Assembly: GCA_045598025.1 (NCBI GenBank)
Contig: JAZLLH010000029.1
Coordinates: forward strand, 1-47,938
Direction: 5' to 3'
DNA length: 47,938 nucleotides
Source of the DNA: UBA1195 sp045598025
Lineage (GTDB): Bacteria; Bacteroidota; Bacteroidia; Bacteroidales; WCHB1-69
A model generated the notes under the pieces. The model worked only from the letters and a program-made list of their open reading frames with translations, was not told the origin of the DNA and made no database searches. Position numbers and translations under genes: made by a program. Shown piece by piece: positions 36,501 through 43,646 of this stretch. How positions within the stretch are numbered: the first letter of the stretch is position 1; each line of letters opens with the position of its first letter.

Positions 36501-38118
36501 AAAAAGCCTGATTATCGGCTCCCAATCGGAAGCACAGTCTGTGAAACTGTATGTTCTGCACTTTTTCCAGTAACAGTACATATTCCCTGTCGGCTGATTC
36601 CCATATGACGTCACCTGTCCTGCCACTTGCGGAAGCAAAGCGGATACAGTATCCGTTTTCAGTACCTGGAATGTTCCCCTTCAGGAAAATGCTGTCTGTA
36701 TAGGAGCCGCTGTCCAGCAGAAAAGTGGTGTTTCCATCTATGCCGCAGGCATAAAGCGATTGAATAACTTCGGTCAGGCTTTCAAAATCCTTTCGTATGC
36801 CAACGGTGTAGTTTCCTTTCAGATAGTCGTTGCAGGAATGTATAGCGTAGTACAATGTGTCCGGGCGGTGTGTCGGAAGGGCACCGGGCGGATTTTCAAC
36901 CCATATTTTCAAAGTTTCATCTTCAGCAGAAACGGTAATTATGGAAAGTAGCAGCGTGTCCGTGCAGAAATCAGCGGGCAGTTCGCCTTTCCACAGGGTA
37001 AATCCTCCGGAAGTTCCGTATTTCCATCCGATGCGTAGACTGTCCAAATCGCGTATACCCGCATTCCGGAGGAGGATGCGAACAGGTAACTGTCGGCCCA
37101 CGAGGGCGGTATGTCGCTCGGGGGAAGTCAGACTTTCGATAACGGCAAGACTGCTGTCCCTGCCGTCTTGAGGAAAGGGATTGGAAAAACTGCGAGTCAA
37201 AACGGCCGTATCTCCGTCGGCATCTATAGCCTGTATGGTGTAAAAGACATGGCTCCCGTATCGGGTGGGGGGAATGGAAAATGCAGCACTGTCATTTCCT
37301 GTACTTTCTGTAAAGACTGTTTGAAATTTTCCTCCCGATCGGAAAGCAGCCATGAAGGACCATGGAGCTTTTCCATCGGTTTGAAAACGGATGGGGAAAG
37401 GTCCCGTTCCTTCCATTATCCCAGCAGTGACAGGGTCTGACAGACGAATCACAGGCGGTTGGACGGAATCGCTGCTTCCATACAGACGGATGTTGTCCAA
37501 TACCCATCCATATAAAAAGGGGCTGCTTCCTTCGTTTCCTTTTTTCAGTTTGAAGCGCAACTGGATTTTGGAATAAGCTGCTTCTCCGGAAAGGTCAAAG
37601 CATTCTGTTTTCCACCATTTGTCATCCGGAAGGGCGGTCGCACTGTCATCCATCCATTCGGGATAACTATAGTCGGAAAATTGTTGCTGACGGTAGGTCG
37701 ATGGACTTCCTTTGTAGCAGGATGATGAAATTTTCCGCCATGTGGCACCCAGATAATCCTCCTTGATTTCAATGCAGGCAATGTCGTTTTTTGCTATTTT
37801 GCAGATATGGTCAAATATCAGGAATACATGCTTGCAGGAGGAAAAATCATATACGGGGGAAATCAGAACAGAAGAATCCCCTCTGTTTTGCGGCATGGTG
37901 GAGCGAAAAGAAAAAGGAAAACTGGATGCAAGCCGGCTGCAGGTATCCCATAGGGAAGCCGGCGTGAGGGAAAAATGCACGTATCCATCAAAAGTCTCTT
38001 CTGAAAAATAGGAAGTCTGTGCGGAAATCCGGTTCCCGAAAAAGGATGCCCATATTAGCCATCCAATGAAAATTTTCCTTCCCAATCCTGTTTTCTGGTG
38101 CCACATGATAATGCGCAT
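30508..38118 (-). CDS. Giant secreted T9SS protein with triplicated CARDB/beta-helix module
   Basis: 2,536 residues from the ATG at 38118; the in-frame TTG at 38130 is the upstream alternative. Residue numbers below count from 38130. A signal peptide (~17-38, ending ISAQ) precedes a jelly-roll-like domain (~40-220) and an Ig-like part (~225-320). Three ~542-residue modules follow (325-866, 867-1408, 1409-1950). Each has a CARDB-like part, then a marker block of the type C-x3-5-LxGxYxVG...DF.SL.E...CGI.G, then a long right-handed beta-helix rich in N-x-F/I and GIYL repeats, closing with a D-x-W...QDIHS motif. A fourth CARDB-like part (~1957-2070), a second jelly roll (~2075-2235) and another CARDB-like part (~2335-2445) lead to a type A T9SS sorting domain (2455-2540: LFPNPATENIRLQI, GIFNVQGQQI, GFYICHIRF). 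Beta-helices of this kind bind or cut polysaccharides; no catalytic residue was identified, so adhesion and glycan lysis both remain open. Many cysteines (over 50) suggest disulfides. Confidence 0.9.
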   Translation of the reverse strand: MRIIMWHQKTGLGRKIFIGWLIWASFFGNRISAQTSYFSEETFDGYVHFSLTPASLWDTCSRLASSFPFSFRSTMPQNRGDSSVLISPVYDFSSCKHVFLIFDHICKIAKNDIACIEIKEDYLGATWRKISSSCYKGSPSTYRQQQFSDYSYPEWMDDSATALPDDKWWKTECFDLSGEAAYSKIQLRFKLKKGNEGSSPFLYGWVLDNIRLYGSSDSVQPPVIRLSDPVTAGIMEGTGPFPIRFQTDGKAPWSFMAAFRSGGKFQTVFTESTGNDSAAFSIPPTRYGSHVFYTIQAIDADGDTAVLTRSFSNPFPQDGRDSSLAVIESLTSPERHTALVGRQLPVRILLRNAGIRDLDSLRIGWKYGTSGGFTLWKGELPADFCTDTLLLSIITVSAEDETLKIWVENPPGALPTHRPDTLYYAIHSCNDYLKGNYTVGIRKDFESLTEVIQSLYACGIDGNTTFLLDSGSYTDSIFLKGNIPGTENGYCIRFASASGRTGDVIWESADREYVLLLEKVQNIQFHRLCFRLGADNQAFSAVLLKDSVKHILFSHCLFQTESSEKEGIMASARGMDHICFIGNLFRNGRTGISLQGSNWSDNRNILVDSNRFEGQSGHGLSLYCCDFLHIRSNSFQSQEKSDNDNRYYEAAYLYGCQGKDISGNSFLMRCGRYALFIGAVRPDSVHRLKICNNEIRSVSSYSSAGIMMSSACSRLLMAHNSILLTGMYGSPCVNISGLSDSIEWRNNLFVHCGKGGNGSIWAFTNPILQYLPSHTFECNHYYAPLGGLLQDGRTLNLDEWKSLSGQDRQSTWGNPHFNDTARNLELMEADPICLSLPEITDDLKGGERRTALTTKGCYHTIGNREWDASPFRILSPAENIRSDSICLSISLANVGRNAFSSIRVFYGTGGTLQQKDFRISTIFPGDTLPLDIAKIPICQGTDVLNILTALPNDSIDNYKGNDTISLRIYRCDSSLNGTYSIGNRDADFSSLEEAVQRMEHCGISGPVTFLLQSGTYSMHSEIRGFFPGSSPTNRIRFVSLADHADSVLLIASPNGNEYSSSICLENTGHLDFENLTFVGDTSAKTIFSLAVECKDSCKDIVFRNCRFVFESSSQHGLYSGIYASDCVGDSICIYENTFVSGNYGIFLQGISLNAGFRNLQIERNTFIRQKDCSIFLKFADFGNISYNHGENISLSGCRGDCMDANCFYAVNKSQTAYFQEVSPRKSGSELLVTNNVFSCETNDTHMALQIQSYCQQIGFYHNHFHVCGNGQGNTLYLWELASVKQIRFLYNIATNFSLNSDANDNLCIYASSLESPSAYTFDYNHYFSIGKCMFYCHTAFEDLDKWQIISQQDIHSTAGRLDLTDSLTLLQPLRGTFLECIRKKEVTNDVYGKERKLLSWKGAYPPVSVPHNTCLFDVNHLTEKNINGQNTDLCIGIGNYGDSALKNAHICWIINGIRQNDAHWTGHLMKGDTAHFLLGRLHTDTALDILVYLLDDEEIDNEKNDDSLRFTIVPCATSYAGDYVVGPDGDFHSPEEALYALSRCGITDNVTLKLATGRYAPLVFNRRIPGCGPEHRITLTPYSGKTGDVIFSSDSSSAQDIIRCIGTSHLTLDHLQIEASATHVDAAGIRFLFHCEDIGIQHCLFQMRSSSQTAIIQTSGWGIHDIQILDNTINGGKCGIQLQGTSTDRDSNITISYNRLNGLTDYGIYLQQACFHEINHNLILQENKSGSGFYGIYMNTVTGNRIEANRITASRGFYGIYLSNTSGQNHRLCIANNEIHLQVPSSNCGIYLYNGCGHLDIAHNSVLLQGKGMGKCIYTAFSIPDVQLKNNHLINLSGKTDDEQNYVLYMYGGNGFNGWDADYNTYYSRGKNLHYLGKNIGSLSEWQNITQKDIHSLSTAPEYRNTDQSLKLKDAPLPKCPKLPEVPLDKEGMERGDSTYIGAYQFLSEHATDWNLYALTSPCNNEENCFPYSQPIRIQLRNEGRDTIDFDRFPLQIHLRIRGCMTFDTVCTLSQGQLFPMQSEEIVLLEECILWESGIYQFTIWSMDASDAIRANDTLRAIYSVHRTQLPFASNGLGIDDIVDFQQLQGKIQWFVDTSHENIAPKYGKQRLCFPSGSDRGSVGRMIFHPMDLTGLQHPTLSIWYAQEPYHKMESDQLKVMISTDGGNTYSCLRTIPRYNAQCSGSEWIRFDMDLSAYASSCTHLALDGISYGGNHLYIDSICIFGNSYLQIKNILHPSTVKNCLFDAQGLWYCLQNPSAQHMEADSVCLETALEGQNYRSFLVHGDMEAYQRWIVCIDSHFVWEPNRDYLFDITLHTLGNGHKDSTSIHISMCTDLNLCKLSSDTCVYRGEPFLPRVTIWNNGNTDICNAPIEIYLNDSLTASETLPLIRAGNSLDYIFSELQYAPDIPESRFEMNVRLPLECDAILEDNILFAEICLTQEDDSLSLPSFSERKELRLFPNPATENIRLQIRSEKDEEVQIGIFNVQGQQILSGKMNCKPGKNEMNIPLSGWAKGFYICHIRFEDRTDVEKFILE
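32281..33906 (-). repeat. Module 3 of the giant protein
   Basis: Residues 1409-1950. The marker block is at Cys1519 (CATSYAGDYVVGPDGDFHSP, then RCGITDNVTLKLATG). The module closes near residues 1887-1900 with LSEWQNITQKDIHS. The spacing from module 2 is 544 residues. Confidence 0.7.
33907..35532 (-). repeat. Module 2 of the giant protein
   Basis: Residues 867-1408. The marker block is at Cys975 (CDSSLNGTYSIGNRDADFSS, then HCGISGPVTFLLQSG). The module closes near residues 1347-1360 with LDKWQIISQQDIHS. Confidence 0.7.
35533..37158 (-). repeat. Module 1 of the giant protein
   Basis: Residues 325-866. The marker block starts at Cys433 (CNDYLKGNYTVGIRKDFESL) and runs through ACGIDG; the module closes near residues 801-820 with LDEWKSLSGQDRQSTWGNP. 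It is separated from the same block in module 2 by 542 residues. Confidence 0.7.
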
Positions 38119-38144
38119 AATAATTTGCAAATATCGTTAAATTT

Positions 38145-38152
38145 CAAATATA
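38145..38152 (-). promoter_or_regulatory. Promoter of the giant T9SS gene, -7 element TATATTTG
   Basis: CAAATATA on the plus strand reads TATATTTG on the minus strand. It predicts RNA from about 38138 and a leader of about 20 nt to the ATG at 38118, which supports that start. Confidence 0.55.
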
Positions 38153-38207
38153 TATTCCCCCATCAAATAAAATTTCCAAAAATTTTTCAACGAAGGCAAT
38201 AAATGAC

Positions 38208-38215
38208 TATCTTTG
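38208..38215 (+). promoter_or_regulatory. Promoter of the metallo-hydrolase/GH92/peptidase operon
   Basis: TATCTTTG fits TAnnTTTG and lies 55 nt before the ATG at 38271, divergent from the giant-gene promoter. Confidence 0.55.
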
Positions 38216-38270
38216 CCTTCCTGACATTGGAGGATATACGACATAGAAAAAGCACTTTGTACGAGAGTTT

Positions 38271-39056
38271 ATGGAATTGATTTTTTTAGGCACGGGAACT
38301 TCGCAAGGCGTACCAGTAATCGCTTGTCATTGTAATGTTTGCGATTCTGAAGATACGCGTGACAAACGTTTGCGGACATCCATGGCAGTGCGTTATGCAG
38401 GTCGGCAGTTTGTCATTGATACCGGTCCCGATTTTCGTCAGCAGATGCTGCGGGAGCATATAGAACATCTGGATTTTGTTTTGCTGACCCATGAGCATAA
38501 GGACCATATCGCCGGTATGGACGATATCCGTTCTTTCAATTTTGCCCAGCGTCAGGATATGGATATTTTTGCCAATGCCGCCACCTGTCAGGCAGTACGT
38601 CGGGAATTCGGATATGCTTTTGCCGAACATAAGTATCCAGGTGTGCCTCAATATGTTTTGCATGAAGTCGGTGAAAAAGATTTCGTAGCAAAAGGCATTC
38701 CTGTTACTCCTATACAGGTGCTGCACTTGGAAATGCCGGTGCTTGGATATCGTATCGCCGATATGGCCTACATTACGGATGCCAGCTATATTGCCGAAAG
38801 CGAACTGGAAAAACTGCACGGCCTGAAAGTGCTTGTGCTGGATGTGCTTCGCAAGGAAAAACACTATTCGCATTTCTGTATGGAAGAAGGACTGGCTCTG
38901 GTAGAGCGCCTTCGTCCGGAACGGGCCTATTTTACGCATATGGCCCACAGCATGGGCCGTTATGCGGAGGTGGAGCCCACATTGCCACCTCATGTCCATC
39001 TGGCCTACGATGGCTTGAGGGTAGAAGTGGAAGATGGATCGGAAGTTACACAATGA
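38271..39056 (+). CDS. PhnP-like MBL-fold metallo-hydrolase
   Basis: 261 residues. The N-terminal LGTGTSQGVPVIACHCNVC is characteristic of the PhnP/RNase Z-like branch, including the CHCNVC cysteine cluster. The metal-binding signature THEHKDH gives His74, His76, Asp78 and His79; further ligands are probable in FTHMAHS near the C-terminus. PhnP itself hydrolyses cyclic ribosyl phosphates in phosphonate use, but lone homologues in Bacteroidota have no proven substrate. A cytosolic protein: no signal. First gene of a three-gene run, 13 nt before the GH92 start. Confidence 0.9.
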   Translation: MELIFLGTGTSQGVPVIACHCNVCDSEDTRDKRLRTSMAVRYAGRQFVIDTGPDFRQQMLREHIEHLDFVLLTHEHKDHIAGMDDIRSFNFAQRQDMDIFANAATCQAVRREFGYAFAEHKYPGVPQYVLHEVGEKDFVAKGIPVTPIQVLHLEMPVLGYRIADMAYITDASYIAESELEKLHGLKVLVLDVLRKEKHYSHFCMEEGLALVERLRPERAYFTHMAHSMGRYAEVEPTLPPHVHLAYDGLRVEVEDGSEVTQ

Positions 39057-39069
39057 AAAATATACTGAT

Positions 39070-41436
39070 ATGAAAAAAATTCTGATGTCCGCAGCAGTGC
39101 TGCTTGCCGGTTTTTCCGTTTCTCTATTTGGACAGAACAACACCGTTTTTGTCAATACCATGATAGGAACCAACGGAATGGGACATACATTTCCCGGAGT
39201 CTGTTATCCGTACGGAGCCGTACAACTGAGTCCGGATACGGACACCATTCCGCACAATATCAATGGAGTGTATCAGCCAAGAGTGTATGATTATTGTGCC
39301 GGTTACCAATACAGGGACAGCAGTATTGTGGGTTTCAGTCACACTCATTTCAGCGGTACAGGTCACAGTGATTTGGGAGATATACTGATTATGCCCTATA
39401 GTGGCAAGACCCAGCTGAATCCGGGTACCCGCGAACATCCTGACGGAGGTTACCGACAGCGTTTTCACCATGAAACAGAAGTGAGCCGTCCCGGTTATTA
39501 TGCCGTGACTCTCGATGATGACAGCATTCGCTGCGAACTGACGGCCACTCCCCATTGCGGAGTACATCGCTACATTTTCAGGCATGGGACCAAACAGGCC
39601 ATAGTGCTGGATCTCGGTCACGGTCTTTATGATTACGATGGGAAGACCCTTTGGGCGGAGTGTAACGTGAACAATTCAACCCATCTGGTAGGCAGTCGTG
39701 TGAGCAGTGGTTGGAGCCGCATGAACGAAACCCATTTTGCCATTCGTTTCAGCAAAAGAATCAAACATTTCGGTTGTAAGGATTTTCAGTCCGTAGGTTA
39801 CAAAGGGTTTTGGAATCAATTTGATGTCGAACACGATTTTCCCGAAATGGCAGGTCGCAAACTGGTGTGCTGGTTTGAGTTTGAAAACGATGGTTGCGAT
39901 ACATTGGAAATAGTGGTGAGTCTTTCGGCAGTGAATCGTCTCAATGCCCAGGAACAGTTGTGCCCCAAACAATTTGATTTCGATATGGCGCGCGAAAAGG
40001 CCGAAAATACCTGGCAGCAGCGTCTGAATAACTTCAGTCTGGAAGGACCCGAAGATGCCAAGGCAATGTTCTATACTTCGCTCTACCATACGCTCATCAA
40101 TCCGTCACTTTATCAGGATGAAGACGGCCGGTATCGTGGGATAGATCATCAGATTCATCAGAACAGCAAGGGCATCACCAACTATACCGTTTTTTCCCTA
40201 TGGGATACCTATCGGGCTTTCCATCCGCTCATCAACCTGCTTGATACCGCATTGAGCAGGGATATTTTCTATTCCATGTACCAGCACTACCGTCAAAGCC
40301 CGCACCATATGTTGCCTGTATGGAGCCACAATGGTACGGAGAATTGGTGTATGATAGGATACCACGGGGTCTCCGTCGTGCTTGATGCCTTGCTGCATAA
40401 TCGCTGGCTAACGAAAGACGATTACGGACTGCAGGCCGGATGGGCGGTGTTGTCTACCTCCAATGTGGACTATTATGACCATACGGATTTATACAAAAGA
40501 ATGGGTTATGTCCCGGTTGATCTCAATTCCAATGGAACATCCATTACCTTGGAAAATGCTTATGAAGACTGGTGCATTTATTATGCATTTCCCCGATTGG
40601 AATATCCGTTCCCTGATTTTTCCGGCTATGAGGATTCTGTGAGGGAAAGCTACCGTCAACGGGCATTGAGCTACCGCAATGTTTATGATACAGCCATTGG
40701 TTTTGTGCGCGGCCGTTTGAACGATGGCAGCTGGAAGACTCCCTACAGTCTCCTTTCGACCAGCGGAGAAGGTCTCATTGAAGGCAATGCCTGGAACTAT
40801 TCCTTCTATGTGCCCCATGATGTAAACGGCATGATGCAATTGATGGGGGGTGAGCCCGAGTTCGTAAAAAAACTGGATACCCTTTTTACCATGTACATTC
40901 CCGATGAGTTCTTTGCGGCCACCGAAGATGTCACTCGGGAGGGGATGCTGGGAGGCTATGTGCATGGAAATGAGCCCAGCCACCATATTCCGTATCTTTA
41001 CGTATGGACTTCGCAACCTTGGAAAACCCAGTACTGGGTGCGGGAAATCATGAACAAAATGTACCGTAATCACATCGATGGCCTTTGTGGTAACGATGAC
41101 TGCGGACAGATGTCGGCCTGGTACATTTTTTCGGCCATGGGCTTTTATCCGGTCTGTCCTGGCAGTGGGGAATATGTCATTGGAGCGCCTTATCTGCCGT
41201 ATATGAAGGTGCGTTTGGGCAACGGCCGTTACCTTGAAATCAAGGCTCCGAAAGTCAGCGACAGGAACCGTTATATTCAGCAGGTAAAATGGAATGGCAA
41301 AATCTATGAAAAGAGTTTTCTCACCTACGACCAGTTGATGGAAGGAGGCATGCTGGAATTCATTATGGGGTCTGCTCCCAACAAAAAACTTTTCCAAAGC
41401 AAAGAGTCCAAACCATATTCCTTGACAAATCATTAG
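39070..41436 (+). CDS. GH92 alpha-1,2-mannosidase-family protein
   Basis: 788 residues. The start is placed at 39070 (MKKILMSAAV), which gives a proper signal peptide (~1-22, ending LFGQ); an in-frame ATG at 39034 would overlap the upstream gene. GH92 signatures: NTMIGTNGMGHTFPGVCYPY at the N-terminal domain, FSHTHFSGTGHSD, and the catalytic-domain motif GNDDCGQMSAWYIFSAMGFY (residues 674-693). GH92 enzymes are calcium-dependent exo-mannosidases acting on N-glycan and mannan side chains; linkage preference cannot be read here. Secreted to the periplasm or outward. It precedes a secreted HEXXH protein by 9 nt, which suggests co-expression. Confidence 0.95.
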   Translation: MKKILMSAAVLLAGFSVSLFGQNNTVFVNTMIGTNGMGHTFPGVCYPYGAVQLSPDTDTIPHNINGVYQPRVYDYCAGYQYRDSSIVGFSHTHFSGTGHSDLGDILIMPYSGKTQLNPGTREHPDGGYRQRFHHETEVSRPGYYAVTLDDDSIRCELTATPHCGVHRYIFRHGTKQAIVLDLGHGLYDYDGKTLWAECNVNNSTHLVGSRVSSGWSRMNETHFAIRFSKRIKHFGCKDFQSVGYKGFWNQFDVEHDFPEMAGRKLVCWFEFENDGCDTLEIVVSLSAVNRLNAQEQLCPKQFDFDMAREKAENTWQQRLNNFSLEGPEDAKAMFYTSLYHTLINPSLYQDEDGRYRGIDHQIHQNSKGITNYTVFSLWDTYRAFHPLINLLDTALSRDIFYSMYQHYRQSPHHMLPVWSHNGTENWCMIGYHGVSVVLDALLHNRWLTKDDYGLQAGWAVLSTSNVDYYDHTDLYKRMGYVPVDLNSNGTSITLENAYEDWCIYYAFPRLEYPFPDFSGYEDSVRESYRQRALSYRNVYDTAIGFVRGRLNDGSWKTPYSLLSTSGEGLIEGNAWNYSFYVPHDVNGMMQLMGGEPEFVKKLDTLFTMYIPDEFFAATEDVTREGMLGGYVHGNEPSHHIPYLYVWTSQPWKTQYWVREIMNKMYRNHIDGLCGNDDCGQMSAWYIFSAMGFYPVCPGSGEYVIGAPYLPYMKVRLGNGRYLEIKAPKVSDRNRYIQQVKWNGKIYEKSFLTYDQLMEGGMLEFIMGSAPNKKLFQSKESKPYSLTNH

Positions 41437-41445
41437 GATAATATT

Positions 41446-43563
41446 ATGAAAAAGCTGATTCTGTTTTTATTGTGCATATCTCCACTGACTTTTTACGGTC
41501 AGTATCGGAGTTGGGACGGGTACCAGATGAAACCGGAAGGGAAATACTATGTCCTGAATATTTTCATCAATGTCATATACGATGTCCATCCGGAAAAAGA
41601 TCCCTGTGCATCGGACGGAAATACAGACTGGCCGACAGCCCGTCAGGAGGGAGTGAACAGTGCTCCCGTTCCCGGATATTTGCTTGATTTCATGGATACA
41701 GCCTATCATTCCGACCGTTTGAGAGGAAACATGACAAGGGTGTATGGAGAAGCCTCTTTCGACAAATTGCAGATAGTCGGTGATTTTATGGTTGTTAACA
41801 TCAAAGAAAGCAGGGTGTTGTCGGATGCGGGTAAGTTTGATTGTTTCGCCATAGCGGAGACAGCGGTGAATTACGTTAATGAGACGGGTGGCCTGCGTAC
41901 CTTGTATGGGCATAACGATCCCAGGCTTTACGACACCTACGGAAAAAAGGAGTTTTATTTTACGCAAATACTCATCCGCAATATTTCCTATGCCTATGGA
42001 GGTTTATCCGGAGGAAGCGGTTATGGCGAAAGCTGTATGAACGGCAGGATCCTCAAAACGGTTCGCGGAAATTATACTTTGGGAAGCAAGGGTACTTTCC
42101 AATGTGTCGGGAGCGGTGACTTTGCATACAATCCGACGAATATCGTATCCCATGAGATTTCCCATTCTCTGTTTGGTTCCAATGCCTTCCATACTTCAGG
42201 CGGAAATCACCGTGGTTCGTCCGAACTGATGCCGTTTCTGACCATACAGAACGGTTACGGACTGATGGGATCTTCCGGTTCCGGTCTGGTAGGATGCAAT
42301 GGTTACGAGCGGTGGCGCATGCATTGGAAGTCTCCGTCATCTCCGGCTTATATCTCCTGCCGAAAAGAAAACAATACCGGTTCCTGTCCTTCGGACGTGA
42401 GTCGGGCGAACGGAAACAGTACATTCTTGCTGAGGGATTTCCTGACATACGGTGATGTCATTCGGATCAAGCTTCCCTATAAGGATAGTGAAAAATCATC
42501 CAATCAGTACATTTGGTTGGAAAATCACAAAGTAGGAAGTAACGGCAAATTGGACTTCCTGCAGTATGCCAACCGTTTTTCCTGCCGGCCACAGGGTCAG
42601 GCGGGAATTTATGCGTATTATCAGATCGGTCGCGATGTGCTGGAAGGCAGTCGAGATCAGGTGTGGTACAACAACGAAAGGGACAACCTGAAAATCATTC
42701 CTGCCGAAGGGTATTACAATTACGCCATTCATTTTCTGCACGACACTGTGTACAGGATCAATTGCGTTAATTATAAGGATCAGAAGTACTACCACATCCG
42801 TCAGGAGGCGAATCCCTACAACGGATATCAGGATCAGGAATCCCAATTCCATCCGAGGCCGGGAACTGACTGCCTGAGCCGGGACTGTGAATATTCCATG
42901 TGGCGGAAGGTCATACGGGGACGGTCGGTTGACAGTCTGGTATCCTTGGGCGATATGCGCGATGCTTTTTCCACGCATACCAAAATCAGCATGGCCACCA
43001 ATCCGAGCACATGCAATACCAGAGTGTATTACAATACTATGCAGTCTGGCGGTTCGGTATATAAGGAAAACGAGCGGAATGTACGGAGCACTTACCTGAG
43101 TGGCTTGAGCATTGAAATGCTGCCGCAGGCAAATAGGGATGTGCTTGTCCGTATACGCTGGGATGATTACGATATCCAGGGAACTGTTTATTGGACGGGT
43201 CGTATCGTATTGAAGGAAAAAGCGTTTGTAAAACCGTCCGCACATATTTACCTGACACAGAATCTGACACCCGAGCAGCCCTACCGGGATGAGACCACGG
43301 GCCTGTTTGCACCCCGTACAGTCTTTGTCTGTGAGTCGGGTTCGGAATTTGTGTTGGAGGATCATTCGGCTCTGTCCCTGGAATCCGGCAGCCGGGTGAT
43401 TCTGAAATCCGGCAGTACTTTTGCGGTGTCGGAAAAGGCGAAATTGGACATTCCTAGGGGCTGTACTTTTGAGGTGGAGGAAGGAGCTATATTAAAGATA
43501 TCACCGAAGGCGAAAATCAAGTGTGCAGACAAAAAAGTGCTTTCGTTATTGGTAAAAGATTAA
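41446..43563 (+). CDS. Secreted HEXXH metallopeptidase-like protein
   Basis: 705 residues, not assigned to a named family. A signal peptide (~1-19, ending FYGQ) is present. The central zinc-protease motif SHEISHSLFGSNAFH (residues 235-249) contains HEISH (236-240) and a further His249, followed at ~270-280 by GYGLMGSSGSG, which resembles a Met-turn. This recalls M6/metzincin-type peptidases, but the spacing HExxH-x8-H differs from the classic HExxHxxGxxH. The C-terminal ~70 residues (635-705) repeat short turns ending in SG/G (ESGSEF, LESGSR, LKSGST), suggesting a small beta-solenoid. No T9SS type A or B domain is evident, so how it leaves the cell is unclear. It follows GH92 by 9 nt. A peptidase acting on surface proteins or glycoproteins is plausible. 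Confidence 0.75.
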   Translation: MKKLILFLLCISPLTFYGQYRSWDGYQMKPEGKYYVLNIFINVIYDVHPEKDPCASDGNTDWPTARQEGVNSAPVPGYLLDFMDTAYHSDRLRGNMTRVYGEASFDKLQIVGDFMVVNIKESRVLSDAGKFDCFAIAETAVNYVNETGGLRTLYGHNDPRLYDTYGKKEFYFTQILIRNISYAYGGLSGGSGYGESCMNGRILKTVRGNYTLGSKGTFQCVGSGDFAYNPTNIVSHEISHSLFGSNAFHTSGGNHRGSSELMPFLTIQNGYGLMGSSGSGLVGCNGYERWRMHWKSPSSPAYISCRKENNTGSCPSDVSRANGNSTFLLRDFLTYGDVIRIKLPYKDSEKSSNQYIWLENHKVGSNGKLDFLQYANRFSCRPQGQAGIYAYYQIGRDVLEGSRDQVWYNNERDNLKIIPAEGYYNYAIHFLHDTVYRINCVNYKDQKYYHIRQEANPYNGYQDQESQFHPRPGTDCLSRDCEYSMWRKVIRGRSVDSLVSLGDMRDAFSTHTKISMATNPSTCNTRVYYNTMQSGGSVYKENERNVRSTYLSGLSIEMLPQANRDVLVRIRWDDYDIQGTVYWTGRIVLKEKAFVKPSAHIYLTQNLTPEQPYRDETTGLFAPRTVFVCESGSEFVLEDHSALSLESGSRVILKSGSTFAVSEKAKLDIPRGCTFEVEEGAILKISPKAKIKCADKKVLSLLVKD

Positions 43564-43602
43564 AATTATTCTGATTCGTGCGAATGTTACGAAGTAAATA
43601 TG

Positions 43603-43610
43603 TAATTTTG
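43603..43610 (+). promoter_or_regulatory. -7 element TAATTTTG of the beta-CASP nuclease gene
   Basis: An exact TAnnTTTG match, 36 nt before the ATG at 43647, giving a leader of about 30 nt. Confidence 0.6.
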
Positions 43611-43646
43611 CATTTTGAAACAGTGTCAAATTAATAAAAAACGATT

